Below are positions 9,487-17,564 of a stretch of DNA of 39,191 nt, piece by piece. Source of the stretch: Kiloniellales bacterium (GTDB lineage Bacteria > Pseudomonadota > Alphaproteobacteria > Kiloniellales > JAKSBE01); assembly GCA_022361275.1 (NCBI GenBank), contig JAKSBE010000607.1, forward strand, positions 1 through 39,191, in the 5' to 3' direction. Position numbers and translations under genes: made by a program. The notes below the pieces were generated by a model that was not told the origin of the DNA, did no database searches, and saw only the letters and a list, made by a program, of their open reading frames with translations. Position 1 is the stretch's first letter; every line of letters begins with the position of its first letter.

Positions 9487-11742
9487 GTGGCCGCCACCAA
9501 ACGCCAGCCGGCGCCCTTTCCCAGCAAGGACGAGGTTCTCGCCTTCATCCGCGAGCACGAGGGCACGGTCGGCAAGCGCGAGATCGCGCGGGCCTTTCAG
9601 CTGAAGGGCCAGCAGCGCATCGCGCTCAAGGCCCTGCTCAAGGACCTGGCCGCCGAGGGCCACATCGAGCGCGACCGCAAGCGGCGCGTCGCCGCCCCCG
9701 GCCGCCTGCCTCCGGTCACCGTGATCGAGGTGACCGGGCGCGACCCGGACGGCGAGCTCCTGGGCCGCCCCGCCGGCTGGACCCGCGAGGCGCCGCCGCC
9801 GACCATCTACATCGCCCCCTTCCCCGGCGGCCATCCGAGCCTGGGGGAGGGCGAACGGGTCCTGGCGCGGCTCAAGGCCGCCGGCGAGGGCGTCTACGAG
9901 GCCCAGCCGATGCGCGTGGTCGGCGCCGCACCGCGCCGGGTTCTCGGGATCTATCGCCCCAAGGTCGCCGAAGGCCGCCTGGTGCCGACCGACAAGCGGG
10001 CCAAGCGCGAGTTCGTGCTAAGGCCCGAGGACGCCGGCGGCGCCAGGAACGGAGACCTGGTCCTGGCCGAGCTGCTGCGCGGCCGCGATCGCCTGAGCCT
10101 GCCGCGGGTCCGGGTGGTCGAACGGCTCAGCGGCCCCGGCTCGCTCAGCCTGATCTCGCTCTTCGAGCACGGCATCCCCACCGAGTTTCCGAGGGACGCC
10201 CTCAAGCAGGCCGAGGCCGCGGGCCCGCCCGTCCTGGGCAAGCGCCGGGACCTGCGTCAGGTCCCCCTGGTCACCGTCGACGGCGAGGACGCCCGCGACT
10301 TCGACGACGCGGTCTGGGCGGCGCCGGGCCCCGGCAAGGGTGGCGGCTGGCGGATCCTGGTCGCGATCGCCGACGTGGCCCACTACGTGACGGCCGACAG
10401 CCCGCTCGACCGCAGCGCCCGCGAACGCGGCAACTCGGTCTATTTCCCCGACCGGGTCGTCCCCATGCTGCCCGAGGCGCTGTCCAACGGCTGGTGCTCG
10501 CTGCGCCCCAAGGAAGAGCGCGGTTGCCTCGCGGTCGAGATCACGCTCGATGCCGAGGGCCGGATCAGGAAGCACAGGTTCTTCCGCGGCCTGATGCGTT
10601 CCGCCGCCCGCCTGACCTACGCCCAGGTCCAGGCGGCGGTCGACGGCCGTCCGGACGCAGCCACCGCGCCCTTGCTGGACGACGTCATCAAGCCGCTCTA
10701 CGGCGCCTACGCGGCCCTGCTGCGGGCACGCGAGCGGCGCGGCACCCTGGACCTGGACCTGCCCGAACGGCGGGTCTTGCTCGACGCCGAGGGCCGGGTC
10801 GCGGGAATCGAGGCGCGCGAGCGGCTGGACAGCCACCGCCTGATCGAGGAGTTCATGATCGCCGCCAACGTGGCGGCGGCGGAAACCCTGGAATCCCGAC
10901 AGCGTCCCTGTCTCTACCGGGTCCACGACGGCCCGGATCCGGTCAAGGTCGAGGCGCTGCGGCAGTTCCTCGAGACGCTGGACCTGCGCCTGGCGCGCGG
11001 CCAGGTGCTGCGCCCGAAGCTCTTCACCCGGCTCCTGGACCAAGTACGAGGCAGTGCTCAAGAGCCGCTGGTCAGCGAACTGGTGCTGCGCTGCCAGAGC
11101 CAGGCGGCCTACAGCCCCCGGAACCTGGGCCACTTCGGTCTGGCCCTCACCCGCTACGCCCACTTCACCTCGCCGATCCGGCGCTACGCGGATCTGCTGG
11201 TGCACCGCTCGCTGATCTCGGCACTGGGCCTGGGCAAGGACGGCCTGCCCGCCGAGCAGGCGGCCGCCTTCGCGGAGATCGGAGAGCATATCTCCCTGAC
11301 CGAGCGCCGGGCGGCCGCGGCCGAGCGCGACACCGTGGACCGCTTCACCGCTGCCTATCTCGCCGAGCGCGTCGGCGAGATCCTGACCGGCCGGGTCGGC
11401 AGCGTCACCCGCTTCGGCCTCTTCATCACCCTTGACGAGAGCGGCGGCGACGGCCTGGTACCGATCAGCGCCCTGCCGGACGACTTCTACGAACATGACG
11501 AGGCGAACCACTGCCTGGTCGGCCGGCGCTGGGGCCGGGTCTACAACCTGGGCGATCGGGTCACCCTGCGCCTGGTCGAAGCCAGCCCAGTAACCGGCGG
11601 TCTGATCCTTCATCTTGCCGAAGGTTCCGACAGCGAGACGCCAGAAAGCGCCGGGAAAAAACACACTATTCGCAAAGGAAGTATTAAGAAAAGACCCAAA
11701 CAAAACCCTCGAGCCAACCCGAAAACCGCGCGGAGACGCTGA
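9487..11742 (+). CDS. rnr: Ribonuclease R (RNB-family 3'-5' exoribonuclease)
   Basis: A 751-residue RNase R/VacB. It begins with a winged-helix-like segment (VGKREIARAFQLKGQQRIALK), then cold-shock OB folds. The RNB catalytic domain has TVDGEDARDFDDAVW, which supplies the metal-binding Asp residues, and RERGNSVYFPDRVVPMLPE. TSPIRRYADLLVHR follows, and a C-terminal S1 domain is seen at GRVGSVTRFGLFITLDE. It degrades structured RNA and takes part in rRNA and tmRNA quality control. The start is GTG 9487, nine bases after the topA stop, so coupling is likely. The last 40 residues are a basic tail (KKHTIRKGSIKKRPKQNPR) with A-rich codons unlike the rest of the gene. Confidence 0.96.
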   Translation: MAATKRQPAPFPSKDEVLAFIREHEGTVGKREIARAFQLKGQQRIALKALLKDLAAEGHIERDRKRRVAAPGRLPPVTVIEVTGRDPDGELLGRPAGWTREAPPPTIYIAPFPGGHPSLGEGERVLARLKAAGEGVYEAQPMRVVGAAPRRVLGIYRPKVAEGRLVPTDKRAKREFVLRPEDAGGARNGDLVLAELLRGRDRLSLPRVRVVERLSGPGSLSLISLFEHGIPTEFPRDALKQAEAAGPPVLGKRRDLRQVPLVTVDGEDARDFDDAVWAAPGPGKGGGWRILVAIADVAHYVTADSPLDRSARERGNSVYFPDRVVPMLPEALSNGWCSLRPKEERGCLAVEITLDAEGRIRKHRFFRGLMRSAARLTYAQVQAAVDGRPDAATAPLLDDVIKPLYGAYAALLRARERRGTLDLDLPERRVLLDAEGRVAGIEARERLDSHRLIEEFMIAANVAAAETLESRQRPCLYRVHDGPDPVKVEALRQFLETLDLRLARGQVLRPKLFTRLLDQVRGSAQEPLVSELVLRCQSQAAYSPRNLGHFGLALTRYAHFTSPIRRYADLLVHRSLISALGLGKDGLPAEQAAAFAEIGEHISLTERRAAAAERDTVDRFTAAYLAERVGEILTGRVGSVTRFGLFITLDESGGDGLVPISALPDDFYEHDEANHCLVGRRWGRVYNLGDRVTLRLVEASPVTGGLILHLAEGSDSETPESAGKKHTIRKGSIKKRPKQNPRANPKTARRR

Positions 11743-11769
11743 TAACTTCCTGACTCCGTCCCACGGCAG

Positions 11770-11799
11770 TTCAGAGTCCTATTTTGGTTTTAGTAATAT
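11770..11799 (+). promoter_or_regulatory. Possible sigma-70 type promoter before ctp
   Basis: TTCAGA (11770-11775) and TAATAT (11794-11799) are separated by 18 bases inside a sharply AT-rich stretch (11743-11858) of a GC-rich chromosome. Each hexamer matches four of six consensus bases. The position fits transcription of ctp. The call is by eye only. Confidence 0.35.
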
Positions 11800-11805
11800 T
11801 CTAGC

Positions 11806-11844
11806 TTAACCATACATAACACTGGTAAGGCTTTTTTTACCAGT
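11806..11844. promoter_or_regulatory. CtrA-like half-site and inverted repeat before ctp
   Basis: TTAACCAT (11806-11813) starts a 15-mer TTAACCATACATAAC (11806-11820). A perfect inverted repeat follows directly: ACTGGTAA (11821-11828) and TTACCAGT (11837-11844) around a T-rich loop. TTAACCAT is the known CtrA half-site of alphaproteobacteria. The T-run is in the loop rather than after the stem, so this is not a standard terminator of rnr. An operator or response-regulator site is the better reading. Confidence 0.4.
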
Positions 11845-11924
11845 TTAGTATCGCCCCGATGTCCAAGCGAGGAGGCGCCTCGAGGCCTCGGGCGCCCGTA
11901 ACCAGGGAGGCTGGGGTCCGGGTG

Positions 11925-13526
11925 ATGGTCGAAAGATACTCTGACGCTGCGCTGTGGCGGGTCGCCCGGCGGGCCACCGTTGCAACGGTGATTCCGATGG
12001 CCCTTCTGGCGGCGGCCTGCGTGGCGAGCCAGGAGGATCCCCGCAGCTTCAGTTCGACCAAGGCCACGCGCCTCTTCTCAACGGGCTACAAGGACATCAA
12101 CGAGGTCTACATCGACGAGGTCTCCATGCCGGACCTCGTGCTCTCCGGCTTGGCGAAACTCTCGGGCATCGATCCCAGCTTCAGCATCCTGCGCCAGGAT
12201 TCGACCGTGACCGTCGCCGTCGACGGCACCGTCGCGCAGAGCTTTCCGGCTCCGCGGCAAGAGGATATCGACGCCTGGGGCGACCTGACCGCCGCGGCGC
12301 TCGACATCGGCCTGCAGCACTCGCGCCGCCTGGGCAGCGAGGGCAGCGCCTCTCTCTACGAGGCCGTGTTCGACGGCGTGCTGGACGGCCTGGACGGCTT
12401 TTCCCGCTACGCCGGCCGCGAGGAAGCCCGGAACAACCGCGCCAGCCGGGAGGGCTTCGGCGGCATCGGCATACGGATCCGCGTGGTCGACGACGGCGTG
12501 CGCATCCTCAACGTCATGGAGAACACCCCGGCGGAGCGCGCCGGCCTCCGCGACGACGACCTGATCGTCGCGATCAACGGCGAAACCGCCGTCGGCCTGA
12601 CCCAGCGCGAGATCGTGCAGCGTCTGCGGGGTCCCATGCGCTCCTCGGTCAACCTGACGGTCCGGCGCCCGGACCGCAGCGATTACTTGAGCCTGGACAT
12701 CAAGCGCGGACATATCGTACCGCAGACCATCACCTATCGGGCCGAGGGCAACGTCGCCTACATCAAGGTCGCCGGCTTCAACCAGAACACCACCCGGATG
12801 CTCCGCTTGAAGCTGATCGCGGCCCGTGACGATCTGGGGGATAAGCTCGCCGGCTACGTCCTCGACCTGCGGGGCAACCCCGGCGGGCTCCTCGACCAGG
12901 CCGTCGAGGTCTCGGATCTCTTCGTGGCCAAGGGACGCCTCGTCTCGACCCACGGCCGGCACCCGGACAGCCACCAGTACTTCGAGGCCGAGCCGGACGA
13001 CGAAGCCGCCGGCAAGCCGGTCGTGGTGCTGATCAACGGCAACTCCGCCTCGGCGTCCGAGATCGTCGCCGCGGCGCTCCAAGACAGCGGCCGGGCGGTC
13101 CTGATCGGCAGCAACTCCTACGGCAAGGGAACCGTACAGACGGTCCTGCGCCTGCCGAACGACGGCGAGCTGACCCTGACCTGGGCCCGCTTCCACGCCC
13201 CCTCGGGCTATGCCCTGGACAAGCGGGGCGTGTTGCCGGACATCTGTATCGACGACGACAGCAAGACCGCCAGCGAGGTGCTCGCCGGCCTGCGCCTGGG
13301 CGTCAACATCATCGCACCGGCGATCCGGCAGGCCAACGTCGACCCCAAAGACGCGCCGGCCCTGAACGCACTGCGTGCCCGCTGTCCGGCGCGCGAAGGC
13401 ACCTCCGACGTCGACCTCGAGGTCGCGATCGGGCTGCTGTCCGACCGGACCCTCTACCGTGAAGCGCTGGCCGGCGGCGGAGAGGGCGACAAGCCCACGC
13501 AGGCCGGTCAGATCATCTTCAACTGA
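11925..13526 (+). CDS. C-terminal processing peptidase, S41 family, with PDZ domain
   Basis: A 533-residue periplasmic protease. The N-terminus has a hydrophobic segment (VIPMALLAAACVAS) that could be a lipoprotein signal with Cys after AAA. A PDZ domain covers GGIGIRIRVVDDGVRILNV to AGLRDDDLIVAINGE. The peptidase core contains DLRGNPGGLLDQAVEVSD and the nucleophile segment NSASASEIVAAALQDSGRA. By comparison with E. coli Prc the catalytic residues are Ser376, Asp387 and Lys401 (SYGKGTVQT). Such enzymes trim C-termini of envelope proteins and lytic enzymes. ATG 11925 is preferred since it puts the signal close to the N-terminus; an in-frame ATG at 11859 is the alternative. A Nudix gene follows after eight bases. 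Confidence 0.93.
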   Translation: MVERYSDAALWRVARRATVATVIPMALLAAACVASQEDPRSFSSTKATRLFSTGYKDINEVYIDEVSMPDLVLSGLAKLSGIDPSFSILRQDSTVTVAVDGTVAQSFPAPRQEDIDAWGDLTAAALDIGLQHSRRLGSEGSASLYEAVFDGVLDGLDGFSRYAGREEARNNRASREGFGGIGIRIRVVDDGVRILNVMENTPAERAGLRDDDLIVAINGETAVGLTQREIVQRLRGPMRSSVNLTVRRPDRSDYLSLDIKRGHIVPQTITYRAEGNVAYIKVAGFNQNTTRMLRLKLIAARDDLGDKLAGYVLDLRGNPGGLLDQAVEVSDLFVAKGRLVSTHGRHPDSHQYFEAEPDDEAAGKPVVVLINGNSASASEIVAAALQDSGRAVLIGSNSYGKGTVQTVLRLPNDGELTLTWARFHAPSGYALDKRGVLPDICIDDDSKTASEVLAGLRLGVNIIAPAIRQANVDPKDAPALNALRARCPAREGTSDVDLEVAIGLLSDRTLYREALAGGGEGDKPTQAGQIIFN

Positions 13527-13534
13527 GCGCCCCG

Positions 13535-14173
13535 GTGCCGCGGCCGAGGGAAGAAGGCTCCCGGCCACGCGACGCGGCCTCGCTGGTGCTCCTTCGCGAT
13601 ACGCCGGACGGCCCCGAGGTCTTGCTCGGCCGAAGGCCCGCCTCGGCCCGCTTCATGCCGGAGGTCTATGTCTTTCCCGGCGGCGCCCTGGAGCCCGGGG
13701 ACCGCGTCCCTTCGGGGCTGCCGGAAGGCTTCGCCGCGCCGCCGCCTGGAACCGATGCCGCGACCGGGGCGCTCTACCGGGCCTTGGTCCGCTGCGCCCT
13801 GCGGGAGTTGCACGAGGAGACCGGCCTGCTGCTGACCGACGGCCCCCTGGCCGGCGGTGGCGGAGCCTCGGCGCCGGCTTGGTCGAGCTACCGGGCGGCC
13901 GCGCGCCGTCCCAGGTTCCGGGGCCTCTCCCTGGTCTTCAGGGCGGTCACGCCGCCGGGGCTGCCGACCCGCTTCGACACCCGCTTCTTCCGCGCCGACG
14001 GGCTTGCGGCCGAAGGCCGGCTGGCGGGCTCCGGCGAGTTGGAGGACCTGGCCTGGCGGCCGCTCGAGGCGCTTCACGGCCTGCACCTCCGCCAGGTGAC
14101 CCAGGCCGCCCTGGCGGCCGCCCTCGCCGCGTCCGACGAGCACCTGCACCTGAAGCATGCTCTCAACCGCTGA
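13535..14173 (+). CDS. Nudix hydrolase with long insertion in front of the Nudix helix
   Basis: A 212-residue Nudix-fold protein starting at GTG 13535. The Nudix box is present but split. VYVFPGGALEPGD gives the first glycine part, about 30 residues of insertion follow, and then ALRELHEETGLLL supplies the RELxEETG metal-binding helix. This layout is seen in the larger NUDT7/8/19-like (CoA or acyl-CoA pyrophosphatase-like) relatives and in many uncharacterised alphaproteobacterial proteins. The substrate cannot be read from sequence. The gene begins eight bases after ctp and is probably co-transcribed; rpmG follows behind its own promoter. Confidence 0.9.
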   Translation: MPRPREEGSRPRDAASLVLLRDTPDGPEVLLGRRPASARFMPEVYVFPGGALEPGDRVPSGLPEGFAAPPPGTDAATGALYRALVRCALRELHEETGLLLTDGPLAGGGGASAPAWSSYRAAARRPRFRGLSLVFRAVTPPGLPTRFDTRFFRADGLAAEGRLAGSGELEDLAWRPLEALHGLHLRQVTQAALAAALAASDEHLHLKHALNR

Positions 14174-14211
14174 AGTAAAGCGGACAGTGCCAAGCCGGTC
14201 TCAGGCGAGGC

Positions 14212-14239
14212 TTGACTCGACCCGCCGAGGCGCTATCGT
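14212..14239 (+). promoter_or_regulatory. Sigma-70 type promoter of rpmG
   Basis: TTGACT at 14212-14217 and TATCGT at 14234-14239 are separated by 16 bases in the 102-base gap before rpmG. The expected start of transcription lies about 30 bases before the rpmG ATG. This gives the ribosomal protein gene its own strong promoter independent of the Nudix gene. Confidence 0.65.
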
Positions 14240-14275
14240 GCGCCCCGCCTAGAACGCTCTCAGCAGGAAATCGCC

Positions 14276-14443
14276 ATGGCCAAGCCGAATTCGATCCTGA
14301 TCAAAATGGTCAGCACGGCGGACACGGGCTATTATTACGTCACCAAGAAGAACGCCCGGACCAAGACCGAGAAGATGGAGCTGCGCAAGTACGACCCGGT
14401 CGCGCGCAAGCACGTCTTGTTCAAGGAATCGAAGATGAAGTGA
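14276..14443 (+). CDS. rpmG: 50S ribosomal protein L33
   Basis: A 55-residue protein starting [18 protein letters not shown] and ending with [11 protein letters not shown]. The basic [22 protein letters not shown] core is the bL33 signature. No Cys is present, so this is the zinc-free (C-minus) form. AGGAAA at 14265-14270 is a good ribosome binding site five bases before the ATG. Placement before convergent pleD and divK is the order known from many alphaproteobacteria. A hairpin with a short T-rich tail follows. Confidence 0.97.
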   Translation: MAKPNSILIKMVSTADTGYYYVTKKNARTKTEKMELRKYDPVARKHVLFKESKMK

Positions 14444-14472
14444 CCCTCGGCAGGGTCTCGGAGACGGTGCAG

Positions 14473-14503
14473 GGGCCGCCCTCGAGGTGGCCCTTTGTCG
14501 TTT
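14473..14503 (+). terminator. Rho-independent terminator of rpmG
   Basis: Stem GGGCCGCC (14473-14480) pairs with GGTGGCCC (14486-14493) through a CTCGA loop, with one G-U pair, followed by TTTGTCGTTT. It lies 30 bases after the rpmG stop. The T-run is broken, so efficiency may be moderate. Confidence 0.7.
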
Positions 14504-14539
14504 CGGATGGGTCGTTTCGGATGGGTCGTTTCTGGATGG
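14497..14539. repeat. 14-bp tandem repeat, three copies, between rpmG and pleD
   Basis: GTCGTTTCGGATGG at 14497-14510 and 14511-14524, with a third copy at 14525-14539 that has one inserted T. It begins in the tail of the rpmG terminator, in the non-coding gap between two convergent genes. Confidence 0.9.
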
Positions 14540-14571
14540 GAACGTCCCAAGTTGGACCACCGGCCCGGCGC

Positions 14572-15987
14572 TCAACCGATCGAGATCAGAGCGCCTTCGG
14601 ACTCCCGCGGACCGCCGAGTTCCGCCGAGACGGCCCGGTTGCGGCCGTCGTTCTTGGCCTGGTACAGCGCGCGGTCGGCCCGTTCGAGAAGGGCGTCCGC
14701 CGTCTCCTCGGTATCCAAGGCGGTTGTCACGCCCATCGAGATCGTGACCTCCAGCAGCACCTCCAGAGGCTCGACCCGGAAGGCCTCGTCAGCCACCCGT
14801 GCGCGCAGCCGGTCGGCGACCCGCAGCGCGATCTCCGCGTCGGTGTCGGGCATGATGACCACGAACTCCTCGCCGCCGTAGCGGGCCACGAGGTCGAAGC
14901 TGCGCAGGTTGTTGCTGACCCTGGCGGCCAGTTGCTTGAGAACCTGATCACCGGCGCCGTGGCCGTAGGTGTCGTTGATCGCCTTGAAGTGGTCGATGTC
15001 GAAGAGGATCACCGAGACCGGCTTCTCCGCCGTGGCGATCTCCATGATCTTCCGGTCCAGATGGGCGGCCATGTAGCGGCGGTTGTAGACCCCGGTCAGC
15101 GGGTCGGTGAAGGCCATGTTCACCGACTCCTGCAGATTGAGGCGCAGGCGGTGATGGTAGCGGTGGCGCCGAATCTGCGTGCGCACCCGCGCCAGCAGCT
15201 CGCCGCGGTCGACCGGCTTGACCAGGTAGTCGGTGACCCCGATGTCCAGGCCCTTGGCCAGTTGCGGGAGGTCCAGATCGTCCAGCAGCAGCAGGATCGG
15301 CACGTGGCGGGTCTGCTCGTTCGAGCGGTAGTGGGAACAGAACCTCAGCCCGTCCTCGCCGCCGACGTGCAGATTGACGATCGCCAGGTCGTAGTTGCCG
15401 GCCCGGCCCAGAACCTGGCCCTGGGTGGTGGTCGCCGCGCGGTCTGTCTTGCAGCCGCTCTCGCCCAGGTAGCGGGCCAGGCGATCGGCCATCGTCTCGT
15501 TGTTCTCGACGATCAGGACCCGGGCGTCGCGCGGATTGTCGTCGTCGCCGTGATCGGCCTCGAAGACGCCGAGGTCGCCGGAGGTCTCCTGGCGCAAGCG
15601 CAGTTCGTCGGTCATCATCTTGAGCCGCAGCAGCGAGCGGACCCGGGCGAAGAGCGCGATGTCGTTGACCGGCTTGGACAGGAAATCGTCGGCGCCGGCC
15701 TCCAGGCCGCGCACACGGTCCGGCACCTCGCTCAGGGCCGTGACCATCACCACGGGGATGTGCCGGGTCTTGGGCGAGTCCTTGAGCCGCTGGCAGACCT
15801 CGAAGCCGTCCATGCCCGGCATCATGATGTCGAGCAGGATGATGTCGGGAAGCTGATCCTCGGCGATGCGCAGTGCCTCGGGCCCGTCCCTGGCGGTGAG
15901 CACGTCGAAGTACTCGGCTGCCAGCTTCGTCTCGAGAAGCTTGACGTTGGCTGGAATGTCGTCGACGACCAGGATCCGCGCCGTCAT
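14572..15987 (-). CDS. pleD: PleD-type response regulator diguanylate cyclase (REC-REC-GGDEF)
   Basis: A 471-residue protein. The first receiver has the phospho-acceptor Asp53 (LLDIMMPGMDG) and the TALS/KP switch residues. The second receiver (about residues 155-275) has Asn in the acceptor position (AIVNLHVGG), so it should be an adaptor domain, as described for Caulobacter PleD. The GGDEF domain shows DPLTGVYNRRYM, DIDHFKAINDTYGH and the active loop GGEEF. RSFD five residues before the loop is a product-inhibition I-site. Phosphorylation by a kinase is expected to trigger dimerisation and c-di-GMP synthesis at a cell pole. It lies 23 bases downstream of divK, the conserved alphaproteobacterial pair. 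Confidence 0.96.
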   Translation of the reverse strand: MTARILVVDDIPANVKLLETKLAAEYFDVLTARDGPEALRIAEDQLPDIILLDIMMPGMDGFEVCQRLKDSPKTRHIPVVMVTALSEVPDRVRGLEAGADDFLSKPVNDIALFARVRSLLRLKMMTDELRLRQETSGDLGVFEADHGDDDNPRDARVLIVENNETMADRLARYLGESGCKTDRAATTTQGQVLGRAGNYDLAIVNLHVGGEDGLRFCSHYRSNEQTRHVPILLLLDDLDLPQLAKGLDIGVTDYLVKPVDRGELLARVRTQIRRHRYHHRLRLNLQESVNMAFTDPLTGVYNRRYMAAHLDRKIMEIATAEKPVSVILFDIDHFKAINDTYGHGAGDQVLKQLAARVSNNLRSFDLVARYGGEEFVVIMPDTDAEIALRVADRLRARVADEAFRVEPLEVLLEVTISMGVTTALDTEETADALLERADRALYQAKNDGRNRAVSAELGGPRESEGALISIG

Positions 15988-16010
15988 GACCGGAAACCGC
16001 GCACCTCAGC

Positions 16011-16388
16011 TCAATTCAGGAAGCGGCCAACGGTTTCAAGGAAGTTGGCGACGGAAATCGGCTTGGCGATGTAGGCTTCGCAGCCGCCTTCGCGGATCTT
16101 CTCCTCGTCGCCCTTCATGGCGAAGGCCGTCACGGCCACCACCGGGATCGACTTGAGCTCGTCGTCTTCCTTGATCCACTTGGTCACTTCCAGACCGGAG
16201 ACCTCCGGGAGCTGGATGTCCATCAATATCAGGTCGGGGCGGTGTTCGCGGGCCATCCGCAGCGCCTCCATGCCGTCCTTGGTCTGGAGGATGTTGTAGC
16301 CATGCGCCTCCAGAAGATCGTGAAAGAGCTTCATGTTCAGGTCATTGTCTTCCACGACCAGGACCGTCTTGCCGTTGTCGTCATTCAT
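16011..16388 (-). CDS. divK: Single-domain response regulator DivK
   Basis: A 125-residue receiver domain without output domain. It has the acidic pair VVEDND, phospho-acceptor Asp57 in [15 protein letters not shown], the [11 protein letters not shown] switch region and the conserved Lys in YIAKPIS. This closely fits DivK, which in Caulobacter acts with DivJ, PleC and DivL to control CtrA phosphorylation and shares its kinase and phosphatase with PleD. ATG 16388 ([14 protein letters not shown]) is chosen; a longer in-frame start at 16433 adds residues not seen in the family. It is first in the divK-pleD pair, and the 231-base gap upstream holds promoter-like elements. Confidence 0.95.
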   Translation of the reverse strand: MNDDNGKTVLVVEDNDLNMKLFHDLLEAHGYNILQTKDGMEALRMAREHRPDLILMDIQLPEVSGLEVTKWIKEDDELKSIPVVAVTAFAMKGDEEKIREGGCEAYIAKPISVANFLETVGRFLN

Positions 16389-16501
16389 GGCGGGCGCCTT
16401 GAGTGGTCCGAGCGATGATCTATTGGCTGCCATTGTTTACCATTTTCGGCCCTGGGCATAAAACCTCGATTACCGCCCGGGGTGAGCCGTGGCGGCATCC
16501 T

Positions 16502-16559
16502 TTGGTCCCTTTGTGCTTTACCCTGTATCATGTAAGGCTCCGGGGTTAAATATTGGTAA
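16502..16559. promoter_or_regulatory. Divergent divK/mak control region with CtrA-like motif
   Basis: This AT-enriched gap holds TTGGTC (16502-16507) and TATCAT (16526-16531), 18 bases apart, as a possible plus-strand promoter for mak. On the minus strand, 16559-16545 reads TTACCAATATTTAAC, which matches 11 of 15 positions of the motif upstream of ctp (TTAACCATACATAAC). CtrA control of divK is known in Caulobacter, so this is a candidate site, but its spacing is one base shorter than the classic TTAA-N7-TTAA. Confidence 0.35.
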
Positions 16560-16619
16560 GGACTAGATAATCCGGGGGTTGCAGAGGGCCGGCGCCGGGC
16601 CCGCGGGACGGATCGAGGC

Positions 16620-17564
16620 ATGCAGATCGGCATCGACCTGGGAGGCACCAAGATCGAGGCGGCGGCTCTGGAGGGCAGCGCCGGCATCCGGCTGCGCCGC
16701 CGCAGGGCCAGTCCGCGCGGCGATTACGAGGGCACGTTGCGGACGATTCGGGACCTGGTCCTGGGCCTGGAAGCCGAGCTCGGCGAGCCAGGCAGCGTCG
16801 GGGTCGGAATCCCGGGCACGATCTCGCCACACAGCGGCCTGGTGAAGAACGCCAATTCGACCTGGCTCATCGGCCGGCCCCTCGACCGCGACCTGGCCGA
16901 GGCCCTGGCGCGGCCGGTACGGGTCGCCAACGACGCCAACTGCTTCGCCCTTTCGGAAGCGGTCGACGGCGCCGCCGCCGGCGCCCGTGTCGTCTTCGGC
17001 GTGATCCTGGGGACCGGGGTCGGCGGCGGCCTCGTGGTTCGAGAGCAGCCGCTGGTCGGGCCGCACGCCATCGCCGGCGAGTGGGGCCATAACCCGCTGC
17101 CCTGGCCCGAGGACGGCGAACGGCCGGGGCCGGAATGCTACTGCGGCAAGCGAGGCTGTATCGAGACCTTCCTCTCCGGACCCGGGCTGAGCCGGGACCA
17201 CGCGGCGGCGACGGGCGAGCGGCTGGCCGTGGAGGAGATCGCCGCCCGCGCCGCGGCCGGCGAGGCGGCCGCGATCGCGAGCCTGGAGCGCCATGCCGAC
17301 CGTCTGGCCCGCGGCCTCGCCACCATCATCAACGTGGTCGATCCCGATGCCGTGGTCCTGGGCGGCGGCCTCTCGAACCTGGAGCGGCTCTACGCCGAGC
17401 TGCCGGGCCGCCTGCAGGGCTACGTCTTCTCCGATGTCTGCCGCACGCCCGTGGTCGCTGCGCGGCACGGCGACTCCAGCGGGGTCCGCGGCGCAGCCTG
17501 GCTCTGGCGGCCGGAGGAGCTCTCGGCGGCCCTCGGTGCCGACGGCGGGGCCAGGGCCCCATGA
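16620..17564 (+). CDS. mak: ROK-family fructokinase (Mak-like)
   Basis: A 314-residue sugar kinase of the ROK family. The ATP-binding start is IGIDLGGTKIEAAAL. GIPGTISPHSGLVKNANSTW and ANDANCFALSEAVDGAA follow, with the catalytic Asp in ANDANC. The zinc site is formed by GEWGHNPLPW and the ECYCGKRGCIETF cluster. The C-terminus HGDSSGVRGAAWLW is almost identical to E. coli Mak, which phosphorylates fructose, so fructokinase is the best guess; N-acetylglucosamine kinase is the nearest alternative. Its stop codon overlaps the dinB start (ATGA, 17561-17564), which implies coupling. In related genomes a DUF3572 gene more often sits between divK and dinB. Confidence 0.9.
   Translation: MQIGIDLGGTKIEAAALEGSAGIRLRRRRASPRGDYEGTLRTIRDLVLGLEAELGEPGSVGVGIPGTISPHSGLVKNANSTWLIGRPLDRDLAEALARPVRVANDANCFALSEAVDGAAAGARVVFGVILGTGVGGGLVVREQPLVGPHAIAGEWGHNPLPWPEDGERPGPECYCGKRGCIETFLSGPGLSRDHAAATGERLAVEEIAARAAAGEAAAIASLERHADRLARGLATIINVVDPDAVVLGGGLSNLERLYAELPGRLQGYVFSDVCRTPVVAARHGDSSGVRGAAWLWRPEELSAALGADGGARAP

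Noticed and set aside
11821-11844. Inverted repeat as rho-independent terminator of rnr
   Set aside because: The T-run is inside the loop and no T-run follows the stem.
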